A stretch of 64,000 bases of DNA from Streblospio benedicti (lineage: Eukaryota > Annelida > Polychaeta > Spionida > Spionidae), in assembly GCA_019095985.1 (NCBI GenBank), contig CM032662.1, forward strand, positions 42,824,395 to 42,888,394, written 5' to 3'. The notes under the pieces are model-generated. The model was not told the origin of the DNA and searched no databases. It saw only the letters and a list, made by a program, of their open reading frames with translations. Every line of letters starts with the position of its first letter. The stretch's first letter is position 1. Position numbers and translations under genes: made by a program. Shown here piece by piece: positions 1-10,820 of the stretch.

Positions 1-102
1 AGTGTTTTCAACAATCAATTATCCTACGTACAGGAATAGTTGATCTTGTTCTTCTCTTTCTGGTTACTGATGTTATTGAAATTGGTCTTTATTTATCAAA
101 TA

Positions 103-821
103 TTATATCAATCCTGTCATATCCTTGTCCTTCTGAAGTACAGCTTCTCCAAAGTTATTCACTCTCTTCGGTTTTCCAAGTGCATATACAAGAGCCTGCC
201 TATCTATAAGAAGTCTCGATGACCCTTCCAAGTGTAATATGTCAGGGCAGACCACGTCTCGTTTAAGGACATTCGCCATAATGGATTTGTCACCAGTCTT
301 CAACTTTCCATTTACATCTGCAAGTGATACAGGCACTGGCATAAGTTCATGTCTCATTATTTCCCTTAGGTCTACAGACCTTCCAGCTTCGTATGCTGTA
401 ATGAGCCTTTGAAGGACAGTCCGGTCTATTTTGTGTATCTGAGCGTTATCAGAGGTTTTCTTTGATGGTTGCACATAGTGACACAAAGGTAATGGGGTGA
501 CTTTCTTTAATTGGATCACACATCATCTGAAGCTATCATGCAATCTTTCACAAAATTCTCCGTTTGAGCTTGTCCACGTTCACATGCATTTAACAATGAA
601 ACCTGTATAGCTTCAGTGGCAACATCTTTGTTTGCAGCATTTTGTAATACATCAGTCTCAGTATCAAAAGAAATAATGTTGAACATTTTCGTGATATCCT
701 CAAGTGCTTTCATTAAATTATTATCCATTTTCTTTCTTGATTTAGACATTCCTTTATGATTGAAAGTATCATCAAAATCAACAACAAACAGGTCTCTGAT
801 TTGGGAGGTAATGTATGACAT
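103..821 (-). pseudogene. N-terminal half of a PIN/FEN1-like multicopy gene (broken)
   Basis: Two overlapping minus-strand reading frames (516-821 and 103-519) give text typical of a large uncharacterised invertebrate family: a stretch like 'RHELMPVPVSLADVNGKL' followed by 'LLIDRQALVYALGKP', where family members begin a PIN/FEN1-like nuclease fold. The second half of the same family lies at 957-1574 on the opposite strand, so the copy is internally inverted and not functional as it stands. Family recognition is from memory of conserved phrases; the nuclease assignment is inference. Confidence 0.55.
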
Positions 822-956
822 TCACAACATTATTAATTTTATCCGATGTTGAAAATGTTGTAGTGTGGTCTAGAGACACCGATGTTTTTGTGTAACTTTT
901 GGCACATGTGCAGGAAATAGATTGTTAAGTGTGATTGATGGCTGGTCCTTCTAAAA

Positions 957-1574
957 GCAAACATATATACCTGTCAATGCTATTCGTGATGGCCTTCCTG
1001 AACAGTCTGAAGAGTCTTGGTTATCTTTCCATGCCCTAACTGGTTCAGATACCACGTCGTTCTTTTGCAAACATACAAAGAAGACAGCATTTGATACGTT
1101 CAAAAATCATCATGCTCTTCTGAATGATATTGGAGTTGGTGAGTTGACCGAGGAAAAGATAAAAAGGTGAGACGTTTGTTTGTAAAATGTACAAACAAAA
1201 TGTTGAAAACACAGAGGAGGCCAGATGTATGCTATTTTCATGAGCAGGGAGTCCTGAGTCACTACCACCAACATCTAACCCATTGCCCTACCACAGAAAA
1301 AGGGTCCATTACCAAACTATGGTCTGGAGGCAGGAAAATATCTATACCAGTTTTACCCTAGCCTGAAACTTTGGATTGGAGTAAACTAAATGATGACTTG
1401 ATTCCCATTCTGATGGACAAAGAATCAATACCAATGGCATGCATAGAAATGAATTTGTGTAATTGTTCTATGGCATGCAAGAACAACAGGTGCAAATGTA
1501 GGAAATCTAAGTTATTATGTATTCGGTTTTGTGGCTGCACAAAAGATGGTTTATGTATGAATAAAGACAATTAA
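957..1574 (+). pseudogene. C-terminal half of the same PIN/FEN1-like family, with CXC tail
   Basis: Plus-strand text contains 'FHALTGSDTTSFF', the hallmark of the family (usually HALTGCDTTSAF, reminiscent of the FEN1/XPG GCD motif). It ends in a Cys-rich CXC/tesmin-like tail (1467-1565, with CNCSMACKNNRCKCRKSK and a final CGCTKDGLC). It is interrupted between 1160 and 1371. It faces away from the N-terminal half at 103-821, from which it is separated by about 140 bases, consistent with an inversion inside one ancestral copy. Confidence 0.55.
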
Positions 1575-2217
1575 TCATCATTATTGATTTCTCAGTACTA
1601 CCACTGTCATTTAAACTGTCCGTGTTTAGTCATTCTTTCACGTAACAACATTGATAGCACTACAAACCTTTTTTGATCAACACAATGTCTAGAGTAAGTA
1701 TTAGATTAAGTAATATTTGATTTGACCCAAGGGTGATATAATGCTTTATATTGTATTTCAATAAGGTTATACTGCTTGATGGATTGTTACAAATTTCTAT
1801 ACACATTTTTGGGGCGAAATATTGAGTAAACTAAATTACGGGGGTAATTTTGATCGTTTTGACCTTGAAAATGATCTCAAGGTCAAATATTACAACATTT
1901 TTAGAATCTTTACATATGACTTCCTATCCATTAATAATAGTAGTAATGTGTCTAAAATCGATATTAATGGAGTTAAGAGCAGGTTTTGTGTATATTTTGG
2001 CGGCCATTTTGTTTTTTCAATTTTGAGTCCTTTAAGTTCGAGAACTCGTTCTGCCAACATTTATAGGGAGAATCGGCATACCCAAATTGTGTTAAAAAAA
2101 AGTATGTTGGCAACTTTTACTAAAAATGCCCCAATGGTTTGACAATCATCTGGTGTAGATGTTAAATTCATTAGAGTCCACCTATATTATGACATGAATT
2201 ACAACTGTAGAATATCA
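1575..2217. other. Spacer without recognised gene
   Basis: An open frame at 1822-2142 (plus) has no domain, no splice context and AT-rich composition. I see no feature I can support. Confidence 0.4.
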
Positions 2218-2690
2218 CATTCTATCATTCCGTGCAAAAATCCTCGCCAATAACTAACGCTGATGGTCAACCAGCGTTCTCAATTATACGATTGACTGCA
2301 CGTGCGGAGACCACTACTACGGCACTAGTTTAAACTCGTCACATTATCAATACAGCCGCTGACGTCGCAATTAAGGCGTGTCCCTGTAGAGGAGAGCAAA
2401 AGTTTAGATTAGTGCCGTAGTAGTGGTCTCCGCGCGTGCAGTCAATCGTATAATTGAGCACGCTGGTTGACAAATTGACTTGCAATGAGAACGTTATAAT
2501 ATGATTTATTTTAAAATAAAAACGAATCAGACACTCGTTTAGTGTTGATTTTAGTCATGATAGAATGGTATTTGACCACTCGATTGTCGTGTCAATGGGA
2601 AAATTGAGCATGCTGATGTCTGATTTACCCTCACTTCGTTCAGGTAAATCAGACGTCAATTTTCCCATTGACACTCCAATCTCGTGGTCA
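2218..2690. repeat. Palindromic foldback element, copy 1
   Basis: Starts with CATTCTATCATTCCGTGC and carries the inverted match CATGATAGAATG at 2556-2567. Inside is a large palindrome (arms about 2265-2340 and 2395-2471, ending in GTCAACCAGCG / CGCTGGTTGAC). It is followed by a second, nearly perfect palindrome at 2573-2690 that begins TGACCACTCG and has a central CCTCACTTCGTTCAGG. A second copy lies at 4705-5167. No coding capacity; probably a non-autonomous (MITE or foldback) element. Confidence 0.8.
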
Positions 2691-2727
2691 ATTCCCAGGA
2701 TCCTACACTTACATTTCTTTATGCAAA

Positions 2728-2945
2728 TATTGATTTTGTAGACCACCACATTTACAATTCTAAATTTAACTATTGATTTTGTAAACCACTACATTTACAA
2801 TTTTTATTCTTACTTGATTTTGTAAACCACTACATTTTTTTCTTAACATTTGAATATTGTTTTTTGTAAACCACCACATTTACAATTTTAATCTAACTAT
2901 TGATTTTATAAACCAACATATATCACATTTACCTTTTTAAATTCA
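2728..2945. repeat. Degenerate tandem repeat, about five units
   Basis: The phrase TTGATTTTGTAAACCACYACATTTACAATTT recurs about five times at roughly 42-50 base spacing, with units drifting towards the right end. It abuts the 3' side of the PAN-like exon at 2983-3204, inside its first intron. Confidence 0.7.
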
Positions 2946-2982
2946 AATATTGATAGATATTGTTAAACGTCTTCTGGCTCAC

Positions 2983-3204
2983 CTTTGTAGCGGAATGGAA
3001 GTTGGCTGATCCACATCGGCTGTCCTTAAAACACAGCATCGAGCAATGGGTGGCCGATTGCGCTGTCTGTGTCTTAACCACAGTTCCTTCATAATAATTA
3101 TGAGTGCCTTTCAGAGTTTTAAATGACAAACACTCTCCTGTCGGTAGATGCCAACATGCGCATATCAAGATGCAGATGAATGTATTGAAATCAAAGAACA
3201 TCAT
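2983..3204 (-). CDS. First coding exon of a secreted PAN/apple-like protein
   Basis: ATG at 3202-3204 opens a 74-codon exon ending exactly at a consensus donor (ACAAAG|GTGAGC at 2983/2982), so it is phase 0. Residues 1-24 look like a signal peptide (hydrophobic FICILICACWHL core ending near GEC). The C-terminal part, 'CSMLCFKDSRCGSANFHS', matches the start of a PAN/apple module, where two Cys on a helix are followed by a C-x-x-xNF strand. A TATA-like TTTATAAAG sits on the minus strand about 35 bases upstream. No downstream exon is found in the 2.9 kb to the left; the rest is outside the window or lost. Confidence 0.6.
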
Positions 3205-3247
3205 GTCGAAGATTTATGTTTTTTTTTCACTGTGAGCTTTATAAACG

Positions 3248-4704
3248 TGGCAGCAAATCCGTTGATTGGGTGTTAAGATCCCAAGATTCGGCCGGCTACT
3301 ATTTAAACATGGGGAGTGAGCGCCTTTGTATAACGCAAAAACTGATTGATCCTACATTATACCCTCAAATACCGTAAACTTGTGTTGAGTTGACCCTTCT
3401 AATGGTGTTTAAAATAGCAGTTCTCATAGTTTATCAATCATATTGGAAAGTAATGTTTATGTTATTATCTACAAAGGACATTAAGCAGGTAATAACATAA
3501 ATATTATAGCATCATATGATTAATAAAATCATCATATTGTAAACCTGGTGATTCTATCAGTTCACTTGAGTGGTGCCCATTGGTGCAGTGAGGCTTCTGC
3601 AAGTAATTGTGTTGCGTATATATTGTGACCAGTAAGAAGCCCAGTTACGTGTAGTGACTTAAGCCTTTCCCCAACGTGCACGCAGTGACGTCTTGTGTCA
3701 ACAAATATGCATTTGACTGCAACAAAATTTTAATAAAATGTTTAGAATGTTTGTACTTTAAAAGTCTGAGTCATGCGTCCGCTATGTCTCTTAAAATGGC
3801 AGAAATTAGCCATCTCCTCTAATAAAGCCACCAAATACTGTAGTATGTGACGTTTTGTGCATACTAATTAGCTTATCCATAGACAGATTATTCCTTTTTA
3901 ATACAAAAAAAATCATTTTCATTTTTGCTTTTTTAATATCCACAAGGCTTCATGTTTACAAAACCAATGAAATCCTGTGGGTGTGCCCCCCTTTACCAAA
4001 AACCTGGATCGGCCAGGGCTATGCCTGATCTTTCAGTTACGTGTGGTGAGCAACAAACTGTAATTGTTGAAAAGCATATGTTTATTCTGCTATAAATTAG
4101 TTTCTATATTGTTACAAAATATACATGATTCCATTCCGTTAACTCAAACTTATTTCCAGCTGCTTTTCTCCCCCTAAAATACTGAATTTTAAATTTTAAA
4201 TACAATTTTTTTTATCGATTTTGAACACTGCAGGTTCCCTTTCAAAATCAAGGAACATTTATAAACTAGACAGAAATATAAGAAATTTATCAGTTTACAG
4301 TAATTAGTTCAATTTTGGGAACAAACACAAAGCTGACAGTGCTGCAAATGGTTCGCACTTCCAGCATTAACAATGAACTAGTAATAGATGACAGGTAAAC
4401 GTCATATAATGCATTAGATTTATTTGCTGAACTTATAGGCCTATAATACATTCAATCGCAATGTACATACATGTAATGGTGTTTTTCATTTAGCTGCCTT
4501 TCATTTAGTGCATGCTCACAACACTTTATGGATCTTTGTGACTCGATTATTAATGGAACTATTCACATTTAGATAGATATGTAGAGGAACATACAGAGCT
4601 GGGAAAGGCTGCGTTCTAAAGCACTTGAACTCATCATTGTTTGTTTTGAAAAACAGTTGAACTTTCAAGTATTCATACATTATAGTCTGTAATGGTTAAA
4701 CTTT
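3248..4704. other. Spacer with repeat fragments, no gene seen
   Basis: AT-rich. The only recognisable content is a truncated copy of the GGCAGATCCAGG repeat family at about 3905-4014, ending in AAAACCTGGATCGGCC. Confidence 0.5.
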
Positions 4705-5167
4705 CATTCTATCATTCCGTGCAAAAATCACCGCCAATAACCCACGCTGATTGGTCAATATCCGTGCTTAATTTTGCGATGGAAAACACGCTCCCAAAAA
4801 AACCACGGCGTTAGTCTAAACTCCTCACAATATCAATACAGCCGCTGACGTAGTAAGCCGTGTTCATGCTGTGCGGAGTGCAACAGTTTAGACTAACGCC
4901 TCCGCGTGCTCAAAACTGTAGGAATTGACGTCTCCGTGCGCTCAAAACAAACGAAATTGACTTGAATGTTGAATGTTATAATATGATTTATTTTAAAACA
5001 AAATCATGAAAATGGATTTTAGTCATGATAGAATGGTGATTGACCACTCGATTTTCGTGTCAATCGCAAAATTGAGCATGTTGACGTCTGATTTACCCTC
5101 ACTTCGTTCGGGTAAATCAGACGTCAGCATGCTCAATTTTGCGATTGACACTCCAATCTCGTGGTCA
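4705..5167. repeat. Palindromic foldback element, copy 2
   Basis: Same order of parts as 2218-2690: CATTCTATCATTCCGTGC start, a middle ATACAGCCGCTGACGT stretch, GATAGAATGG near 5030, then a terminal palindrome at 5041-5167 running TGACCACTCG to CGTGGTCA. The stem differs from copy 1 in matched positions on both arms (CAATCGCAAAATTGA pairs with TCAATTTTGCGATTG). The short open frames here are by-products of the palindrome. Confidence 0.8.
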
Positions 5168-7177
5168 ATTCCTACAATATTTTGTAAACGTTGTGAGTAT
5201 GGGGATCTTGTTTCACACTTCTTTTCATAAATATTTTGTGAGATTTGACATATTCAGCATCCTGTTAGGAAGGGAACTGAATGCAACACTGATGTGTGGG
5301 AAAGGGAACACCATATCTCCATTGCTTTATTAAAAAAGATAATGAGTTATCGTTATCTATTCCATCACACATACCGCCAATCGCATGCAGAACCAATGCA
5401 AGTCGTGGAATCAAATCAGCACTAGTCTTGATCAACCAGACTGTCATTACTTTACATTGAGTAAGTGAGTATAGGGAAGGCCTGGGTTGACTGAGACTAA
5501 AGGTTAGAACAGCCAGTTCTTCTGTCAAATATTCAAGATAGATAGGAAAAATAAATATATTCTTAGCTCTGTTTCATTTCTTCATTCTATTTTGAAATCA
5601 TGACCCCGCTTTTTGCTATGGTCAGTTCAAAATTGACCTGCTGAATCACTACTGTTAACACAATGTTTCACGCGTCCAAAATAGTTCCAAATAATTTTAG
5701 TTTGTGAATCAAATATCAGTGGAAATACTCAATTTATAATCATCAAAATATGGAGTACAAGGCACCTACACAACAGAAACCACCTCATAATTCAGTACTT
5801 TATATATGATGTCGTCGAAACACCTAACTGCGTATTCATACATGTACCTAAATAAGCACACACACAAGCTTCTGGCTGATTAAAAATTGACCTTCATACT
5901 ACCCTGTTAATCTTAATGATCATTATGTATTCTTTTTCCTCTATTTGCACTGTCTTAACTTGTATTTATATTTTGTTATTTTTGACAAGGAACCTACATG
6001 GTTTGAAAATGTTTAAATAGAAATAAGAATTCAAAATTAAACAATTGTGAATACCACTAACACGGCATAAAAGAACCTTCTAAAACAAAATGACCCCCAG
6101 AAATCGTCTCTAGTCTAACCCAATTCTACATTTGGCTTACATGACCGTGTACACTAACTATTTAACTAATTCTAAACAAAATAACTGGTTTGACACCTAC
6201 TTAGTCTATAGAAGCATTTTGATAACCATGTCTATAATCCGTAACTAATGGAAATCATGCCTACTGCTTCATAACATGACCGTCCCGCGTGTTCGGACCG
6301 AATTTCTTTTTTCCAATTATGCTTTGGGTTGCTGCTCTGAGCCCTTAATGGGACAGGTGCGTGCAAGATGGCGTGCCGACATGGCCCGTCAATCACACGT
6401 CTTTGTCGTGTTTGTGTAGCAGCCTCTCCCTGTTCGCGTGTGGCAGGTAGTAGATGGAGGCTCCAGACGAGTACAAGACCGTCATTAGGAAGAATCACGC
6501 TGGCAGCACGTGCATGTTTCAAAGGTTCACTCCAGTGTCAGATCCACGCTTTTCGTGTGTTTTTGTTGTTTGTTTTTATCGTACGTGTTTTGTTTAAGCC
6601 AGTTGGGTGAGGTGCATGGTTGACATTTGTCAGGGCAAAGGGGTATCAACAAATGAAACCATATTGGTGTTATTTTTCAGCCAGCTGCCTGATTTTATTT
6701 GAAATGTTCAGCCCGAAAATCATGGTATAAGTGTTTCATTTGTTCGTACCCACACACCCTAGCCATAATAAATGGTATCCCCTTTAGTAAAGCCCAATTT
6801 AGTGTGCATGCTTCTTATAGTTTAATTTAGTTTGTTTATATATTCTTCAGGTATTTAACTGGTTACAAACCATATCAATACAATTCTAGATGCAGTATAT
6901 ACATAGTATTAAAATGTATCGTATTAATCTAAAAAATACACATATCAGCGTTAAAATTCTATGCATCAATGTTATCAGACACTCATAACAGCTTATTATT
7001 TATGTGTTTCTGATATTATATAATAGCACAGTCCACAGGTGGTTGCGTATTTTGAAGAAGAGGGTGTGCGTCTATTAGGCAATTTCCCACAAAGATAACA
7101 AGGTGGGTGAAATATGGCGCCTCTTTCCCAAAGATGCATCTTCCAAGAGACCTCGTATGATAGAGCTTATGATAGAG
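5168..7177. other. Spacer without recognised gene
   Basis: Mostly AT-rich. A GC-richer island at about 6260-6610 has open frames on both strands (6232-6522 minus, 6368-6610 plus), but neither shows a domain or convincing splice sites. It could be an old exon or repeat; I cannot assign it. Confidence 0.4.
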
Positions 7178-7372
7178 CATCGTTAACTCGATATTGCTTA
7201 TCTCGTTTTTCTGTTATCTCGAGGGGAGGTTAGGTTTATTTCCCTTCGACCATAGTGCAAATGGAATTCAGTTTGATAGGTCGAATATTTGCTTTTTCGA
7301 TCATTTTATTAATTTTTATTAACCTTTTTGCTATCGAACAGATTGGAGATAGAGAGTGCCCCTACTGCAGTT
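7178..7372. repeat. Pogo-like MITE, 'TATCTCGA' subfamily, degenerate copy
   Basis: Inverted phrases GTTAACTCGATATTG and TTATCTCGAGGGG, with an end reading CCCCTACTGCAGTT, resemble the better copies at 29226-29399 and 32900-33062, whose ends are TACAGTAGAA / TTCTACTGTA. Confidence 0.4.
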
Positions 7373-7830
7373 AAAACTAACACTTCATGGCGTGGGATTT
7401 TGGAAATATGAAAGACTGCAGCTAGGTTTTTTTACAGATTAATCACAATAGACTAAAAGCATATATATTTTGGAAACATGAATGCTATAAATTCAGAGTT
7501 TACTTGATGAAAAGCAGTCTACATTTCACAATCAAACGAAATTTCACAAATAGTGTTGCATGTACACGATGAACCGAAATGATGAATATTGTTAGGTTAT
7601 TTGTAGGTTATTTGTAAATAAACATTGTGCATTGTTCGAATTCTTGATCGTAAAAAATAAAACTTTATCCCGTGCATAGGCCAAGAAGATGTCTGCTGGA
7701 TTTTCTAAAATAGAAGTACAGAAAAGTACAGCAACACCTCTAAATTAGGGCACCAGCCAGAAATTAAGATGTGTCACCGTGAATGAATTGTCGCCATTAG
7801 TAATGTACATTTACTCACATTGTATATCAC

Positions 7831-7990
7831 TGGCAGATCCGGGTTTTTTGGAAAGGAGGTGGGGGCGCACTTATGGGAAAACATTGGTTTTGTACACAAA
7901 CATGCTAAAAACCTCTTGAAAATGAAGTATTTTGGTGGGAAAGGGGGGAATGGTGCTTGCCCCCTGCGCCCCGCCTCTAGATCTGTCTAT
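7831..7990. repeat. GGCAGATCCAGG inverted-repeat element, copy 1
   Basis: About 160 bp with inverted ends: TGGCAGATCCGGGTTTTTTGG at the left and CTAGATCTGTC at the right. The G/C-rich flanks read as GGGGGCGCACTT and TTGCCCCCTGCGCCCC, and the middle carries AAATGAAGTATTTTGGTGGGAAA. This is the reference copy for about 18 relatives in the window. No coding capacity; probably a MITE. Confidence 0.7.
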
Positions 7991-8179
7991 GGTAGCAACG
8001 AGAGTACAAAAAGGTTTGTTTAATAATAGCAAGATATCCCTATAAGCAGGGTGTCCACATGGCAAGAGTTTACAGTGGTGACATTTACTTTGGAACTAGC
8101 TAGCTAGGGTATCTCCTAGGGAAATCCAGTGCTCAGGTGGGATTGTGAAAAAGACTGCGTGTCGGGTGATCTGTTTTAA

Positions 8180-8338
8180 AAAGGAGGGGTTAAGAGGACA
8201 CGGGAAATATTTCCTTGTTTTTTCTCTCATTTTTTTTTGCATGTGTGTCATAGATCGCGTATATGAAACCTATGAGATTCCTTAGTTGTGCGCCCCCAAC
8301 CCCGCTCCCCCTCCCCTACCCCCACACGCCTTTTTAAA
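8180..8338. repeat. GGCAGATCCAGG family, weak copy
   Basis: Keeps the middle (CATAGATCGCGTATATGAAACC) and the C-rich right flank, but the terminal motif is lost. Confidence 0.35.
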
Positions 8339-8914
8339 ACGCATGAGTCTACCAGTGTAAACTTTTGAAACACTAACCCTACTCCTACGGGAAGCTCTTT
8401 AAAATTTCAACGTAAATGAGGCGATCACTTCCTAAAAACGACACCTAAACACAATCCATCAAACTCGTGTTATATAATTCTGAGTAAAAATAGAGACACT
8501 CGATCACTGCGGATAAATTGCCTGTCAAATACGAGCGTATCAGTTTGGCATCCCTACAAGCTCGTTAAGTGGTGACTTTCATGCTGGAATGTACCAGTCT
8601 CCAAGAAGAAATCATAACGTCCTCTTTCAGTGAGACAGGCGAACCGAAAGTGAGCCCTGATTGGAGGTTGGGAATGTACGTCATGCTGAATTTTAAATTT
8701 TGAACCAACGGTGGAAACTTGCTATCTTGAAGCGTTGTATAAGAGGATAACTATGGGTAGCAGTAAACTGCTAAGAGATACCCACTATACGATAAGCCAA
8801 TCTCAATTGGTTGATACTGCAGTTGAAGGGGAACCAGACTATCACCGAGATAACAGAATAGTCAAGTATAAGACATCAAATGCCTCACTGGACTTGCACA
8901 ATATATTACCTGCC

Positions 8915-9146
8915 TGAACTCTTACAACCATACTCACCACCTAGATTACTGCGGTCATCAAATAAACGATTGCTTAAATAATTTAGATCAAGAACCAAGT
9001 CTTATAGTGATAGAGCATTTAAAACAACAGAACCTAAATTATGGAATAAACTTCCACTGCCCATTCGACAATCCAAAACTCTTGTATCCTTTAAATCCCA
9101 ACTAAAGCATCATTTGTTTAAGGCGGCATACACGCGTACATCAACA
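8915..9146 (+). mobile_element. LINE 3' end (CR1/L2-like reverse transcriptase C-terminus)
   Basis: Plus-strand text reads 'LLQPYSPPRLLRSSNKRLL' and then 'PKLWNKLPLPIRQSKTLVSF', the stereotyped C-terminal tail of CR1/L2/Rex-type LINE polymerases (RAF..xxxLWNxLPxxIRxxxxxxxFKxxLKxHLF). The copy is 5'-truncated; upstream 8700-8910 may be part of it but is not recognisable. Three more tails occur on the minus strand at 21250-21560, 25128-25330 and 37975-38110. Confidence 0.7.
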
Positions 9147-9196
9147 TTTAGTGCAATTTACGCTATATAAATTGTATTGCATTGGATATCTTTCTT

Positions 9197-9316
9197 AGGC
9201 AGATCTAGGCTTAGAGGGTCCCATTTTTTTTTCAAAGAATTTTTCTAACGTGGGTGCGAAACTCATATATAATTCAGGTTTTGTCCCCCCCTCCTTCGGA
9301 AAACCTGGATCGGTCC
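9197..9316. repeat. GGCAGATCCAGG family copy
   Basis: Left end AGGCAGATCTAGGC and right end AAAACCTGGATCGGTCC enclose a shortened, diverged middle. Confidence 0.55.
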
Positions 9317-9923
9317 ATTATATTTAGATAGAATCATATTAGCATCAACCGTATATTTCAATTGGCTGACCTGTGATCAATTGTACATAGACAACAAATA
9401 TGTAAAATCCATTAGTTATGAGTTTGCTCAAACAGCAACTTTGTGATCCTAACAACCTACAACACATTCGTGATTCATTGTACGCAGGAGTGACCACGCT
9501 GATCTTTACTAGTCTATTTACGCAAGGATAAAAAAAAATCCTGTCCCAGTGCTAACTGCTGTTTGTTATATTGCTGGACAGAGCATAGTCAACTGCATGT
9601 GAAATATTGCTGTTGATTTCCATCAGTCCTGTGCAATGAAACAGACTGCTTCTTTTCAAGGGTTTACAACCATCAATTCTGTTCACTTCAAAGGCATCAG
9701 TTTGAAACGTGGAATTAGACTTGTCTTGGTATGAAAGGCCATTGGATTTATTTTTGAAGATTTATTTCCGAAAACTAATGGGTTTTTGGCATAGGGCGAT
9801 TTAATGGCTATTTCTTACCATTTAGCTAAAAACACTTTGTGTACGTAGCTTTGCAGTTATATATTACTGACAAAGGCTTGCTTAATACACTAGAACTTCA
9901 AATTAAAGCCACCTTTTTAAAGG

Positions 9924-10063
9924 GAACACCTCTATAACGAGACCACCTCTATAATACGACCACTTCTTACTAAACTTATGCAAAGATCCACAACGAGACC
10001 ACTTCTACAGTGACACCACCTGAGGTCAGCACTATGGGTGGTCTTGAAAGAACTTCTACTGTA
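9924..10063. repeat. Pogo-like CAGTAGAACCTC MITE, degenerate copy
   Basis: Runs from GGGAACACCTCTATAACGAGACCACC to AACTTCTACTGTA. The internal GAGACCACCTCTAT phrases are typical of the family, but the left terminus is eroded. Confidence 0.5.
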
Positions 10064-10723
10064 CGGAGATCATTCCAAACCATAAGGAAGGTTAATATAT
10101 TGAGGTTCTACTGTGCTAATATATATGAGGTCATACGAATCCTGAAGAAAGATTAAAGCATTAAGGATTCACCCCCACACTAGACCTTCCCCATTACCGG
10201 GCTATTTTAGTTCACTGGCTATCTCCTATCGCTTACGCATGCGCACACTGAATACAAATGGCAGACAAAGTAGTGGCAGACGATTAAAATACGTTGTGGC
10301 ATTTCGTAGACGTTGCTATGTTGTGTTACATTCCCTCTGGAGACCTTATGTCAGATAAAATCGGTAGTTTTATGGACGAACGTGAATGCATAGCTTGTAA
10401 ACGAGTGCTTACAAAGATTTACATGAAACAACAAGACCCCCCCTCCCCCCCCCCACACACACATAGGCTGTGATAGCACGTAAGGACTATTTGATATATG
10501 TACGTGTTGTTATTTTCTGGTGATTGATAGATGATAGAGTCCAAATTAAGGGGGGTGGGGGTATCTGTCCGAGTTATCTGTGACTTGAAAAGGAATATTT
10601 TACGATAGGTGTGTTCATGCTCATGGCAATTTCACAGATATAATCCAAGCAATCTTGCATTGGCGTGAACATATATTGGTTCACCATACTTTCAGGAACA
10701 TCATGGAGTGGTACCCATGGATT

Positions 10724-10820
10724 AGGTAGATCTAGGGGCGCAGGGTCTGTGCTCCCCCACCCACGTTTTTTTTTCAGTGTGCCTGTTTCTTTTAAATACC
10801 CACTATCGATCTTCGGCCGT
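10724..10820. repeat. GGCAGATCCAGG family, truncated copy
   Basis: Left end TTAGGTAGATCTAGGGGCGCAGGG is clear; it breaks off after CACTATCGATCTTCG. Confidence 0.45.

Noticed and set aside
3236-3247. TATA box for the PAN-like exon
   Set aside because: TTTATAAAG is only about 35 bases before the ATG, leaving almost no 5' UTR; kept as a remark, not as a feature.
5006-5333. Two plus-strand open frames across the palindromic element
   Set aside because: Generated by the inverted repeat; the same artefact appears in copy 1 at 2555-2749.
6232-6610. Overlapping open frames of 96 and 80 codons in a GC-richer island
   Set aside because: No recognisable domain, no consistent acceptor/donor pair and no neighbouring exon in phase.
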